Of a DNA stretch of 64,000 bases, positions 43,048 through 52,344 are shown piece by piece. The notes under the pieces were generated by a model that worked only from the letters and a program-made list of their open reading frames with translations, did no database searches and was not told where the DNA came from. The stretch is taken from assembly GCF_029319185.1 (NCBI RefSeq), contig NZ_CP119754.1, positions 1,240,001-1,304,000 of the forward strand, in the 5' to 3' direction. The position numbers and the translations under genes were made by a program. Position 1 is the first letter of the stretch. Each line of letters begins with the position of its first letter. This DNA is from Superficieibacter sp. HKU1 (GTDB lineage: Bacteria; Pseudomonadota; Gammaproteobacteria; Enterobacterales; Enterobacteriaceae).

Positions 43048-44091
43048 TTTAACGATCCGCGCGATTTCCGTCTTCCACGGCGTCACATCGCCAATATTCT
43101 CCATAACCCACTGCGGATTGTAATAGGTCTCCAGATAGCGTTCGCCACTGTCACAGAGCAGCGTAACGATAGCGCCCCGGCGTTCCTCCTCGCGCATTCT
43201 GGCAGCCAGTTGCAGTGCTCCCCACATATTGGTGCCGGTGGAGGCCCCGACTTTGCGGCCAAGCTGCGTTTCCAGCCACTGCGCGGTGGCGACGCTGGCG
43301 GCATCCGGTACGCGCAGCATCTCATCCACCACGTCCGGGATAAACGATGGCTCCACGCGCGGGCGACCAATACCTTCAATCTTGCTCCCCACCGTGCTGC
43401 GCAGGCTGGCATCGCGGGTCTGCCAGTAGTCCATAAATACCGAGTTCTGCGGGTCGACGACCGCTAAGCGGGTGTCATAACCTTGACAGCGTATATAGCG
43501 GCCAATAGTGGCAGATGTGCCGCCGGTACCGGCGCTCATCACGATAAACGACGGCACCGCATGCGGCTCATTCTGCATCTGACGGAAAATACTGTCGGCA
43601 ATATTATTATTGCCGCGCCAGTCCGTTGCGCGCTCGGCAAAGGTGAACTGATCCATATAATGACCGTTCAGCTCGCGCGCCAGCGTTTCAGAGGCGGCAT
43701 AAATCTCACAGGCGCTTTCGACAAAATGACAGCGACCCCCGTAAAATTCGATTTGTTCGATCTTACGTCTGGCGGTGCAGGCAGGCATCACGGCGATAAA
43801 CGGCAGTCCCAGCAGGCGGGCGAAGTAGGCTTCCGATACTGCCGTTGAACCTGAAGAGGCTTCGATGATCGGCGTTCCTTCCTGGATCCAGCCGTTGCAC
43901 AAGCCGTAAAGGAACAGCGATCGCGCCAGACGGTGCTTCAGGCTGCCCGTCGGATGCGTACTTTCATCTTTCAGATAGAGTGGGATGCCGGTAAATCCCG
44001 GCAGCGTCAGACGAATAAGATGCGTGTCGGCGGAGCGCTGATAGTCAGCATTAATTTCGCTGATGGCATGATTTACCCAGGTGCGATTCAT
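43045..44091 (-). CDS. cdsH: PLP-dependent L-cysteine desulfhydrase CdsH
   Basis: Fold-type II PLP enzyme of 348 residues related to cysteine synthase and cystathionine beta-synthase. The Schiff-base lysine is K52 in HPTGSLKHRLA; ASSGSTAVSEAY, SAGTGGTSATIGRY and GASTGTNMWG are the cofactor-phosphate and substrate loops. In Salmonella the homologous gene beside ybaO encodes the main cysteine desulfhydrase, making pyruvate, ammonia and sulfide. The divergent neighbour here is decR/ybaO, so cysteine-responsive control is expected. E. coli K-12 lacks it at this position. The exact name rests on synteny and motif reading. Confidence 0.85.
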   Translation of the reverse strand: MNRTWVNHAISEINADYQRSADTHLIRLTLPGFTGIPLYLKDESTHPTGSLKHRLARSLFLYGLCNGWIQEGTPIIEASSGSTAVSEAYFARLLGLPFIAVMPACTARRKIEQIEFYGGRCHFVESACEIYAASETLARELNGHYMDQFTFAERATDWRGNNNIADSIFRQMQNEPHAVPSFIVMSAGTGGTSATIGRYIRCQGYDTRLAVVDPQNSVFMDYWQTRDASLRSTVGSKIEGIGRPRVEPSFIPDVVDEMLRVPDAASVATAQWLETQLGRKVGASTGTNMWGALQLAARMREEERRGAIVTLLCDSGERYLETYYNPQWVMENIGDVTPWKTEIARIVK

Positions 44092-44206
44092 AATGATTTT
44101 CCGTTTGTCATTTTGTGCCCAGCGTAGCGAAAAGCACGGAAAAAATTGTTGCTATTTAACCTTTAAATTACAATTGAAAGAGAAATTTATTCTCCGGGAG
44201 AGGACA

Positions 44207-44665
44207 GTGTTAGATAAAATTGACCGTAAACTGCTCTCACTGCTCCAGCAGGACTGCACCCTGTCTTTGCAGGCGCTGGCGGATGCCGTTAATCTGACCA
44301 CCACCCCCTGCTGGAAGCGGCTGAAAAAGCTGGAAGATGACAACGTCCTGCTCGGTAAAGTGGCGCTGCTGGATGCGGAAAAACTCGGGCTGGGGCTGAC
44401 CGCCTTCGTTCTCATCAAAACTCAGCATCACAGCAGTGAGTGGTACAACCAACTGGTGAAAGTGGTCAGCGAACTGCCGGAAGTGATGGGCGTCTGGCGC
44501 ATGGCAGGAGAGTATGACTATCTGATGCAGGTGCAGGTCGCCGACATGAAACGCTACGATGATTTTTATAAACGGCTGGTGAGCCGCGTGCCAGGCTTAT
44601 CTGACGTCACGTCAAGCTTTGCGATGGAGCAAATCAAACATACGACGGCGCTCCCCATCGACTAA
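44207..44665 (+). CDS. decR: Lrp/AsnC-family cysteine-responsive regulator DecR
   Basis: Lrp-type activator (YbaO) that switches on cysteine detoxification in E. coli. The GTG start at 44207 (MLDKIDRKLLSLLQQD) gives 152 residues, as in E. coli, with GGGAGAGGA upstream; the longer open frame from 44081 is not used. It has an N-terminal HTH (about 1-60) and C-terminal RAM ligand domain. The intergenic region with cdsH (44092-44206) probably carries its binding sites. Confidence 0.95.
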   Translation: MLDKIDRKLLSLLQQDCTLSLQALADAVNLTTTPCWKRLKKLEDDNVLLGKVALLDAEKLGLGLTAFVLIKTQHHSSEWYNQLVKVVSELPEVMGVWRMAGEYDYLMQVQVADMKRYDDFYKRLVSRVPGLSDVTSSFAMEQIKHTTALPID

Positions 44666-44713
44666 TTTCCCGGCGTTATCGCCGGGCCAATCGGGAATTC
44701 AGGATTTTATCGC

Positions 44714-46477
44714 GTGCGATTATTTGCTCAACTAAGCTGGTACTTCCGCCGGGAATGGCGACGCTATCTCGGGGCCGTGGCTTTGCTTATCATTATTGCT
44801 ATTTTGCAGCTGATCCCGCCCAAAGTGGTGGGCATTATTGTTGATGGCGTTACCCAGCAGCACTATAGCTCAACCCAAGTGCTGATGTGGTTAGGTCTGA
44901 TGGCGGTGATTGCGGTAGTGGTGTATCTGCTGCGCTATGTCTGGCGCGTGCTGCTGTTCGGTGCGTCTTACCAGCTTGCTATCGAACTGCGCGAAGATTA
45001 TTACCGCCAGCTTAGCCGCCAGCATCCGGAGTTTTACCTGCGCCACCGTACCGGTGACTTAATTGCCCGTGCGACTAACGATGTCGATCGCGTGGTTTTT
45101 GCCGCCGGAGAAGGAGTATTAACCCTGGTCGATTCTCTGGTGATGGGCTGCGCAGTATTGATCGTCATGTCCACGCAAATTAGCTGGCAGCTAACGTTGC
45201 TGGCGCTGGTGCCGATGCCAGTGATGGCGATGATGATCAAGCGTAACGGCGATCAGCTCCATGAGCGTTTTAAACTGGCGCAGGCGGCGTTTTCATCGCT
45301 GAACGACCGCACCCAGGAGAGCATGACCAGCATCCGCATGATCAAAGCTTTTGGTCTGGAGGATCGCCAGTCGGCGCTGTTTGCCGCCGATGCGGCGGAT
45401 ACCGGGGCGAAGAACCTGCGCGTCGCGCTTATCGATGCGCGTTTCGATCCCACCATTTACATTGCGATTGGCACGGCGAACCTGCTGGCGATTGGCGGCG
45501 GGAGCTGGATGGTAATCAACAACACCTTAACCCTTGGCGAGTTGACTAGTTTCGTGATGTATCTCGGGCTGATGATTTGGCCGATGCTGGCGCTGGCGTG
45601 GATGTTTAATATCGTTGAGCGCGGCAGCGCCGCCTACAGTCGTATTCGCGCGATGCTCTCTGAAGCGCCAGTGGTCAACGACGGTACGCAAACCCTGCCA
45701 CCGGAGCGCGGTACGCTCGAGGTGGCCGTCGCAGAGTTCCGCTGGCCGCATGCGGCGCACCCCACGCTTAACAATGTCAACTTCACGCTAAAACCGGGGA
45801 AAATGCTGGGGATTTGCGGGCCGACCGGCGCGGGGAAAAGTACGGTGCTGGCGCTGATCCAGCGGCATTTCGATGTCGATAGCGGTGAGATCCGTTTCCA
45901 CGGTATTCCGCTTCCCCACCTGAAAATTGATAACTGGCGCAGCCGTCTGGCTATCGTCAATCAGACGCCATTCCTGTTTTCCGATACCGTTGCCAGCAAT
46001 ATTGCGCTGGGCAAACCGGGGGCTACACAGGAGGAGATTGAGCAGGTGGCGCGCCTTGCCAGCGTCCACGAGGATATCCTGCGTTTGCCCCAGGGCTATG
46101 AGACGGAAGTGGGCGAGCGCGGGGTGATGCTCTCCGGCGGACAAAAACAGCGCCTTTCCATCGCGCGTGCGCTATTGGTCAATGCGGAGATCCTGATCCT
46201 CGACGATGCTCTGTCGGCGGTCGATGGACGCACCGAACATCAAATTTTGCATAACCTTCGCCAGTGGGGCGAGGGGCGTACTGTGATTATCAGCGCGCAT
46301 CGCCTCTCTGCCCTGACCGAGGCGGATGAGATAATCGTTATGCAGCACGGGCATATCAGCCAGCGCGGCGAGCACGAAACGCTTGCCGCTCAGCCTGGCT
46401 GGTATCGTGATATGTACCGCTATCAGCAGCTTGAAGCGGCGCTGGACGACGAGCCGGAGGAGGCCACCCATGCGTAG
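44714..46477 (+). CDS. mdlA: Multidrug ABC exporter half MdlA
   Basis: Fused membrane/ATPase half-transporter of the MdlAB heterodimer. Six helices occupy about residues 1-310. The ATPase has Walker A GPTGAGKST, signature LSGGQKQR and Walker B ILILDDALSAVD. The 587 residues start at a GTG codon, as in E. coli (590 residues). The substrate is not established. It overlaps mdlB by 8 bases (ATGCGTAG). Confidence 0.96.
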   Translation: MRLFAQLSWYFRREWRRYLGAVALLIIIAILQLIPPKVVGIIVDGVTQQHYSSTQVLMWLGLMAVIAVVVYLLRYVWRVLLFGASYQLAIELREDYYRQLSRQHPEFYLRHRTGDLIARATNDVDRVVFAAGEGVLTLVDSLVMGCAVLIVMSTQISWQLTLLALVPMPVMAMMIKRNGDQLHERFKLAQAAFSSLNDRTQESMTSIRMIKAFGLEDRQSALFAADAADTGAKNLRVALIDARFDPTIYIAIGTANLLAIGGGSWMVINNTLTLGELTSFVMYLGLMIWPMLALAWMFNIVERGSAAYSRIRAMLSEAPVVNDGTQTLPPERGTLEVAVAEFRWPHAAHPTLNNVNFTLKPGKMLGICGPTGAGKSTVLALIQRHFDVDSGEIRFHGIPLPHLKIDNWRSRLAIVNQTPFLFSDTVASNIALGKPGATQEEIEQVARLASVHEDILRLPQGYETEVGERGVMLSGGQKQRLSIARALLVNAEILILDDALSAVDGRTEHQILHNLRQWGEGRTVIISAHRLSALTEADEIIVMQHGHISQRGEHETLAAQPGWYRDMYRYQQLEAALDDEPEEATHA

Positions 46478-48248
46478 TTTTGGCCAGTTATGGCCCACAC
46501 TCAAACGTCTGCTGAAATATGGCTCGCCCTGGCGTAAACCGCTGGCGCTGGCCGTCGGGATGCTGTGGGGGGCGGCCATTGCGGAAGTCAGCGGCCCGCT
46601 GCTGATCAGCTATTTTATCGACAATATGGTCGCAAAACGCACGCTGCCGCTGGGGCCGATTTGCGGCCTGGCGGCGGCCTATATTGGCCTTCAGCTGCTG
46701 GCGGCCGGGCTGCACTATGCCCAGTCGCTATTGTTCAACCGGGCAGCGGTGGGCGTGGTCCAGCAATTACGCACGGATGTGATGGATGCAGCGCTGCGCC
46801 AGCCGCTCAGCGCCTTCGACACCCAGCCCGTCGGGGAGCTGATTTCACGGGTTACGAATGATACTGAAGTGATCCGCGATCTCTACGTCACCGTCGTCGC
46901 TACGGTACTGCGAAGTGCGGCGCTGGTTGGCGCAATGCTGGTGGCTATGTTCAGCCTCGACTGGCGGATGGCGCTGGTCGCCATCACCATCTTCCCGGCG
47001 GTGATCATTGTGATGCTGATTTATCAGCGCTACAGCACGCCGATCGTCAGACGAGTACGCGCCTGGCTTGCTGAAATCAACGATGGCTTTAATGAAGTCA
47101 TCAACGGCATGAGCGTGATCCAGCAGTTCCGCCAGCAGGCGCGTTTTGGCGAGCGAATGCGCGAAGCCAGCTATGCGCACTATCAGGCGTGCATGCAAAC
47201 CCTGAAGCTGGACGGCTTTTTGCTGCGTCCATTGCTTAGCCTGTTCTCCGCGCTGGTCCTGTGCGGATTACTGATGCTGTTCGGCTTTACCTCCGTCGGC
47301 ACCATTGAGGTCGGGGTACTGTATGCGTTCATCAGCTATCTGGGACGCCTCAACGAACCCCTGATTGAACTGACCACCCAGCAGTCAATGCTCCAGCAGG
47401 CGGTGGTTGCCGGCGAGCGCGTTTTCGAACTTATGGACCGTCCTCGCCAGGACTATGGCATTGATGACCAGCCGCTGCGCAGCGGGACCATTGATATTGA
47501 AAATGTTTCTTTTGCCTATCATCAGGACCGGCTGGTATTACAGGATATTAGCCTGCATATCCCCTCGCGCAGCTTTATTGCGCTGGTCGGGCATACCGGC
47601 AGCGGTAAAAGCACTCTCGCCAGCCTGTTGATGGGTAACTATCCGCTTACGCAGGGAGAAATTCGTCTCGACGGGCGGCCGCTGGCCTCGCTGAGTCACA
47701 CGACGTTGCGCCACGGCGTAGCGATGGTCCAGCAGGATCCGGTGGTGCTGGCGGACTCATTCCTCACCAATGTCACCCTTGGCCGGGCCATCAGTGAAGA
47801 ACAGGTGTGGCAGGCGCTGGAGACGGTCCAGCTGGCGGAGCTGGCGCGCGGAATGAGTGACGGTATCCACACGCCTCTGGGCGAGCAGGGGAATAATTTG
47901 TCGGTCGGGCAAAAACAGCTTCTGGCGCTGGCGCGGGTGCTGATTGATACCCCGCAGATCCTGATCCTTGACGAAGCCACGGCCAATATCGACTCCGGAA
48001 CGGAACGCGCGATCCAGCTGGCGCTGGCGGCAGTGCGCAAGCAGACCACGCTGATTGTTATTGCTCACCGCCTGTCGACGATTGTTGACGCAGACACCAT
48101 CATGGTCCTGCATCGCGGACAGGCGGTGGAGCGGGGCACGCATCAGCAACTTCTGGCGGCGCAAGGACGTTACTGGCAGATGTATCAACTCCAGCTTGCC
48201 GGAGAAGAGCTTCAGGCCGATAAACAGGATGAATCACTGAGCGCCTGA
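46470..48248 (+). CDS. mdlB: Multidrug ABC exporter half MdlB
   Basis: Partner half-transporter of MdlA, 592 residues from MRSFGQLWPTLKRLLKYGSPW, the E. coli start; the frame is open further upstream inside mdlA but not used. Walker A is GHTGSGKST; the signature LSVGQKQL is degenerate relative to MdlA, typical of heterodimers with one consensus site. Walker B is ILILDEATANID. The operon ends at a hairpin that also carries an NtrC-like site. Confidence 0.96.
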   Translation: MRSFGQLWPTLKRLLKYGSPWRKPLALAVGMLWGAAIAEVSGPLLISYFIDNMVAKRTLPLGPICGLAAAYIGLQLLAAGLHYAQSLLFNRAAVGVVQQLRTDVMDAALRQPLSAFDTQPVGELISRVTNDTEVIRDLYVTVVATVLRSAALVGAMLVAMFSLDWRMALVAITIFPAVIIVMLIYQRYSTPIVRRVRAWLAEINDGFNEVINGMSVIQQFRQQARFGERMREASYAHYQACMQTLKLDGFLLRPLLSLFSALVLCGLLMLFGFTSVGTIEVGVLYAFISYLGRLNEPLIELTTQQSMLQQAVVAGERVFELMDRPRQDYGIDDQPLRSGTIDIENVSFAYHQDRLVLQDISLHIPSRSFIALVGHTGSGKSTLASLLMGNYPLTQGEIRLDGRPLASLSHTTLRHGVAMVQQDPVVLADSFLTNVTLGRAISEEQVWQALETVQLAELARGMSDGIHTPLGEQGNNLSVGQKQLLALARVLIDTPQILILDEATANIDSGTERAIQLALAAVRKQTTLIVIAHRLSTIVDADTIMVLHRGQAVERGTHQQLLAAQGRYWQMYQLQLAGEELQADKQDESLSA

Positions 48249-48310
48249 CGCACCACTTTCAGGCACCGCGCTCGCGACGAGAGTTTGTGGTGCAATAACG
48301 TAACGCACTA

Positions 48311-48335
48311 TGCACCAGCATGGTGCGTTTTTTTT
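48311..48335 (+). promoter_or_regulatory. NtrC-like enhancer site that also forms the mdlAB terminator
   Basis: TGCACCAGCATGGTGCG (48311-48327) matches the NtrC consensus TGCACCAAAATGGTGCA at the conserved GCACC/GGTGC arms, about 95-100 bases before the sigma-54 promoter. The same symmetric sequence is followed by TTTTTTTT, so as RNA it forms a GCACCA-GCA-TGGTGC hairpin with a U-run, a rho-independent terminator for mdlAB. Confidence 0.75.
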
Positions 48336-48411
48336 AACCAGACATAATCTGAACCCCGGTCACACTTTCTGCTTTCATATTCTCCGCACTTCCGCCACAC
48401 AAAATCATTTC

Positions 48412-48426
48412 TGGCACGCCGCTTGC
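48412..48426 (+). promoter_or_regulatory. Sigma-54 promoter of glnK-amtB
   Basis: TGGCACGCCGCTTGC matches the -24/-12 consensus TGGCAC-N5-TTGC exactly, with GG at 48413-48414 and GC at 48425-48426. It lies 54 bases before the glnK start and is expected to be activated by phosphorylated NtrC under nitrogen limitation. Confidence 0.92.
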
Positions 48427-48480
48427 TTTGTTCATCCGTGTGAGCTGCGGCCAAAACTGAATTCTGACTGGAGGGGATCT

Positions 48481-48819
48481 ATGAAGCTGGTAACAGTGGT
48501 AATTAAGCCATTTAAACTCGAGGACGTGCGTGAAGCGCTCTCTTCTATTGGTATTCAGGGGCTTACCGTGACCGAAGTGAAAGGTTTCGGACGTCAAAAG
48601 GGGCATGCTGAACTTTATCGCGGGGCGGAATATAGCGTGAACTTTCTGCCGAAAGTAAAGATTGATGTCGCCATCGCCGACGATCAGCTGGATGAAGTGA
48701 TCGACGTCATCAGTAAAGCGGCCTACACCGGAAAAATTGGCGACGGCAAGATTTTTGTCGCCGAGCTGCAACGCGTTATTCGCATTCGTACCGGCGAAGC
48801 CGACGAAGCGGCACTTTAA
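48481..48819 (+). CDS. glnK: Nitrogen regulatory PII protein GlnK
   Basis: Trimeric PII signal protein that plugs the AmtB channel when nitrogen is ample. The start at MKLVTVVIKPFKLEDVREAL gives 112 residues; the frame upstream is not used. The T-loop uridylylation site Y51 lies in ELYRGAEYSVNF. amtB follows after 31 bases. Confidence 0.99.
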   Translation: MKLVTVVIKPFKLEDVREALSSIGIQGLTVTEVKGFGRQKGHAELYRGAEYSVNFLPKVKIDVAIADDQLDEVIDVISKAAYTGKIGDGKIFVAELQRVIRIRTGEADEAAL

Positions 48820-48850
48820 CTCCTGGCACACAGTGATAGGGAACAAGACA

Positions 48851-50137
48851 ATGAAGATAGCAACGATCAAAACGGCTCTGGGGACGGTGGCGCTGTTACC
48901 GGGTCTCGCCATGGCAGCACCAGCGGTGGCGGATAAAGCCGATAACGCCTTTATGATGATTTGTACGGCGCTGGTGCTGTTTATGACCATCCCCGGCATT
49001 GCACTGTTTTACGGCGGTTTAATCCGCGGTAAAAACGTACTTTCCATGCTCACCCAGGTAACGGTGACCTTCGCGCTGGTGTGCGTACTGTGGGTGATTT
49101 ACGGTTACTCGCTGGCGTTTGGCGAGGGCAACAGCTTCTTCGGTAACTTCAACTGGGTGATGCTGAAAAATATCGAGCTGACGGCGGTGATGGGCAGTTT
49201 CTACCAGTATATCCACGTTGCTTTCCAGGGCTCTTTTGCCTGCATTACCGTTGGCCTGATTGTCGGTGCGCTGGCTGAGCGTATCCGTTTCTCTGCGGTA
49301 CTGATTTTTGTCGTGGTCTGGCTGACGCTCTCCTATATCCCGATTGCGCACATGGTGTGGGGCGGCGGTCTGCTGGCGACCCACGGCGCGCTGGATTTTG
49401 CAGGCGGTACGGTCGTTCACATTAATGCCGCTATTGCCGGGCTGGTGGGCGCGTATCTGATTGGTAAACGCGTCGGCTTTGGCAAAGAAGCGTTCAAACC
49501 GCACAACCTGCCGATGGTCTTCACCGGCACCGCTATCCTGTATGTTGGCTGGTTTGGCTTTAACGCTGGCTCAGCCAGTGCGGCTAACGAAATCGCGGCG
49601 CTGGCCTTTGTGAATACCGTTGTCGCCACGGCGGCCGCTATTCTGGCGTGGGTGTTTGGCGAGTGGATCACCCGTGGTAAACCTTCTCTGCTGGGCGCCT
49701 GTTCTGGTGCCATTGCCGGACTGGTTGGCGTCACGCCTGCCTGCGGTTACATCGGCGTCGGCGGCGCGCTGATCGTCGGTATCGCGGCGGGTCTGGCGGG
49801 ACTGTGGGGCGTCACCATGCTCAAACGCGTGCTGCGCGTTGACGATCCGTGTGATGTGTTTGGCGTCCACGGCGTGTGTGGTATTGTCGGCTGTATCCTG
49901 ACCGGGATCTTTGCGGCGACTTCTCTCGGCGGCGTTGGCTATGCAGAAGGCGTGACCATGGGGCATCAGGTGCTGGTACAGCTGGAAAGCATTGGCATCA
50001 CCATTGTCTGGTCGGCGGTGGTAGCTTTCATCGGCTATAAACTGGCGGATATGACCGTTGGACTGCGCGTACCGGAAGAGCAGGAGCGCGAAGGTCTGGA
50101 CGTCAACAGCCACGGCGAGAATGCGTATAACGCGTAA
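48851..50137 (+). CDS. amtB: Ammonium channel AmtB
   Basis: Trimeric ammonium/ammonia channel of the inner membrane. The start at MKIATIKTALGTVALLPGLAMAAP gives 428 residues with a cleavable signal peptide, the E. coli length. The twin pore histidines (IPIAHMVW, about H168 mature; FGVHGVCG, about H318 mature) and the FYGGLIRGKN segment are present. Cotranscribed with glnK from the sigma-54 promoter. Confidence 0.98.
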   Translation: MKIATIKTALGTVALLPGLAMAAPAVADKADNAFMMICTALVLFMTIPGIALFYGGLIRGKNVLSMLTQVTVTFALVCVLWVIYGYSLAFGEGNSFFGNFNWVMLKNIELTAVMGSFYQYIHVAFQGSFACITVGLIVGALAERIRFSAVLIFVVVWLTLSYIPIAHMVWGGGLLATHGALDFAGGTVVHINAAIAGLVGAYLIGKRVGFGKEAFKPHNLPMVFTGTAILYVGWFGFNAGSASAANEIAALAFVNTVVATAAAILAWVFGEWITRGKPSLLGACSGAIAGLVGVTPACGYIGVGGALIVGIAAGLAGLWGVTMLKRVLRVDDPCDVFGVHGVCGIVGCILTGIFAATSLGGVGYAEGVTMGHQVLVQLESIGITIVWSAVVAFIGYKLADMTVGLRVPEEQEREGLDVNSHGENAYNA

Positions 50138-50153
50138 TCGATACTGAGTCACT

Positions 50154-50190
50154 GGCCCGGCAGAGCAATTATGCCGGGCCTTATTATTTT
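50154..50190 (+). terminator. Terminator after amtB
   Basis: GGCCCGGC paired with GCCGGGCC across an 11-base loop, then TTATTATTTT; it runs to the end of the convergent tesB. Confidence 0.75.
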
Positions 50191-51049
50191 AACCCCGGTT
50201 ACGCATTACCCCTTCCTGCACGGTCGAGGCGACCAGTACGCCGTCCTGAGTATAAAACTCGCCGCGCACAAATCCGCGCGCGCTGGAAGCGGAAGTGCTT
50301 TCCACGCTATAAAGCAGCCAGTCATTCATATTAAATGGACGATGGAACCACATAGAATGGTCGATAGTCGCGACCTGCATCCCTTTTTCCAGAAAACCCA
50401 CGCCGTGCGGCTGTAGCGCCACTGGTAAAAAGTTGAAATCTGAGGCGTAGCCCAGCAGATACTGGTGCACGCGTAAATCATCCGGCATTGGACCATTGGC
50501 GCGGATCCACACCTGACGCGCGGGCTCAGCGATGTGGCCTTTCATCGGGTTATGAAACTCGACCGGGCGGATCTCCAGCGGTTTCTCGCTGAGAAATTTC
50601 TCTTTCACCGTCGGCGGTAATAAATGGGCCAGCGAGCGGGCAATCTCAGTTTCCGATTTCAGCGAATCCGGCGACGGGGCGGGCGGCATCGTTTTCTGAT
50701 GTTCATAACCCGATTCCTGTGCCTGAAATGAGGCCGTCATATAAAAAATCGGCTTGCCGTTTTGGACGGCGGCCACGCGGCGAGCGCTGAAGCTGTTACC
50801 ATCGCGCAAAACCTCAACGTCATAAACGATCGGCTTCTGGCTATCACCGGGGCGCAGGAAATAACTGTGGAAAGAGTGCACCAGCCGTTCTTCCGGTACG
50901 GTCTCTTTTGCCGCATAAAGCGCCTGACCCACTACCTGACCGCCAAAAACCTGACGCAGGCCTAAATCTTCGCTCTGGCCGCGAAATAATCCTTCTTCAA
51001 TTTTTTCCAGATTTAATAATGTCAGTAAGTTGCTTAGCGCCTGACTCAT
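50189..51049 (-). CDS. tesB: Acyl-CoA thioesterase II
   Basis: Double hot-dog thioesterase hydrolysing medium and long acyl-CoAs. The start at MSQALSNLLTLLNLEKIEEGLFRG gives 286 residues, as in E. coli; four upstream codons are ignored. Catalytic residues fall in TIDHSMWFHRPF (D204 region), YSVESTSASSARGF (T228 region) and VASTVQEGVMR (Q278). Confidence 0.97.
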   Translation of the reverse strand: MSQALSNLLTLLNLEKIEEGLFRGQSEDLGLRQVFGGQVVGQALYAAKETVPEERLVHSFHSYFLRPGDSQKPIVYDVEVLRDGNSFSARRVAAVQNGKPIFYMTASFQAQESGYEHQKTMPPAPSPDSLKSETEIARSLAHLLPPTVKEKFLSEKPLEIRPVEFHNPMKGHIAEPARQVWIRANGPMPDDLRVHQYLLGYASDFNFLPVALQPHGVGFLEKGMQVATIDHSMWFHRPFNMNDWLLYSVESTSASSARGFVRGEFYTQDGVLVASTVQEGVMRNRG

Positions 51050-51251
51050 AGCTTTCCTCAAGTAATAGCGGGCTGTTCAGTTCATTATAACCCAGAAAGG
51101 CAAGTGGTCCGATGGGTTCAAAAATCTGATTAACGGCCTGATTCCAGGCAAAAATAAGTGACTTGTGCCACACTTATCCACGTTGTCTTTCAGTTGACCA
51201 CTCATCTGGTGGGAATCAATCTCGCAGTGCATAGCGTATAAGGAGAACGTA

Positions 51252-51821
51252 ATGAAAGTCGTGCACATGTTAAGTGGTATTGCCGTAGTAGTTGCTCTGG
51301 CAGCCTGTGCTGATAAAAGCGCGGATATTCAGACCCCAGCACTTAACCCTAATACTTCTGGTGTGGCTTCAAAGTCTGTTATTAAGCAGCCAAATGTTTC
51401 AGGGACGGTATGGATCCGTCAGAAAGTCGCGTTACCGCCTGACGCGGTCCTCACCGTGACGGTTTCTGATGCTTCTCAGTCAGACGCGCCTTCAAAAGTT
51501 ATTGCGCAGAAGGCCGTTCGTACCGAGGGCAAGCAGCCGCCTTACAGCTACGTGCTGCCGTTTAACCCGGCGGATATCCAGCCTAACGCCCGCATCCTGC
51601 TCAGTGCAGCGATTACGGTTAAAGATAAGCTGGTGTTTATTACCGATGGTGTGAAACCGGTTATCAACCAGGGCGGTACCAAAGTTGACCTGACGCTGGT
51701 TCCGGTTCCGCAGACGGCGGTGCCAATTCAGTCTGGCGGCGGTGCTGCGACGACGGTTCCGTCAACGTCGCCAACGCAAATTACCCCGTCTTCTGCTGTT
51801 CCAGCGCCAACCGTGTACTAA
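51252..51821 (+). CDS. ybaY: Glycoprotein/polysaccharide-metabolism-type lipoprotein YbaY
   Basis: The 189-residue lipoprotein has lipobox LAAC (C19) and a conserved beta-rich YbaY/YscW domain (about 45-155: GTVWIRQKVALPPDAVLTVTVSD). The low-complexity proline/serine/threonine tail follows. E. coli YbaY is 190 residues; its function is not settled. Divergent from tesB with a 202-base intergenic region. Confidence 0.93.
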   Translation: MKVVHMLSGIAVVVALAACADKSADIQTPALNPNTSGVASKSVIKQPNVSGTVWIRQKVALPPDAVLTVTVSDASQSDAPSKVIAQKAVRTEGKQPPYSYVLPFNPADIQPNARILLSAAITVKDKLVFITDGVKPVINQGGTKVDLTLVPVPQTAVPIQSGGGAATTVPSTSPTQITPSSAVPAPTVY

Positions 51822-51823
51822 TG

Positions 51824-51860
51824 AAAACGCCCTCATCTTTATGGTGAGGGCGTTTTAAAA
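51824..51860. terminator. Bidirectional terminator between ybaY and atl
   Basis: AAAACGCCCTCATC-TTTAT-GGTGAGGGCGTTTTAAAA, a long stem with A- and T-runs; it overlaps the last codons of atl. Confidence 0.9.
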
Positions 51861-52166
51861 CACCCAGCGATAATGCTGGAGATCGATTTTCCCACTTCCT
51901 GATACCTGCACCCCTTCCGCAAGCAGCGCCTGCCGTTGACGTTGCAGATCGGGTCCGGTCAAAGAGATGTTTCCGTGTCGGTTTACCACCCTGTGCCACG
52001 GGAGCGTTGATCCTTCCGGCAGACGTTTTAACACACCTCCCACCTGACGCGCCGCGCGTGGCGAACCCGCCAGACGCGCAATATCACCATAGGTCGTCAC
52101 AAAACCCTCGGGTATTGCCGCCACAATTTGCCAAACGCGCTGCGGAAATGCGTCTTCTGGATCCAT
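51855..52166 (-). CDS. atl: Alkyltransferase-like protein Atl (YbaZ)
   Basis: Binds O6-alkylguanine in DNA and hands it to nucleotide excision repair. It cannot transfer the alkyl group because the usual active-site Cys in PCHR is Trp: here STLPWHRVV. Starting at MDPEDAFPQRVWQIVAAIPEG gives 103 residues with AGGAGC 7 bases upstream; the 11 upstream codons lack a better site. The E. coli annotation is longer at the N-terminus (129 residues). Confidence 0.94.
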   Translation of the reverse strand: MDPEDAFPQRVWQIVAAIPEGFVTTYGDIARLAGSPRAARQVGGVLKRLPEGSTLPWHRVVNRHGNISLTGPDLQRQRQALLAEGVQVSGSGKIDLQHYRWVF

Positions 52167-52284
52167 GTTCTGCTCCTGAATGAGGGTGCTAGCTAGCATA
52201 AGCGCCGGAAGAGGGCGTGTGAAGTCAGAAAAAGCGGCCGCACAAAAGGCTTGTGCAATAAACCAGCATACGGTTCTCGCTGGC

Positions 52285-52313
52285 TTGCAATTGCCGGGCT
52301 CAGCAGTGATAAT
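52285..52313 (+). promoter_or_regulatory. ffs promoter
   Basis: TTGCAA (52285-52290), 17-base spacer and GATAAT (52308-52313). Start of transcription near 52320 leaves a leader of about 24 bases for RNase P removal, as known for E. coli 4.5S RNA. Confidence 0.75.
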
Positions 52314-52344
52314 GCGCCTGCGCGTTGGTTACAACGCTCTCAAT

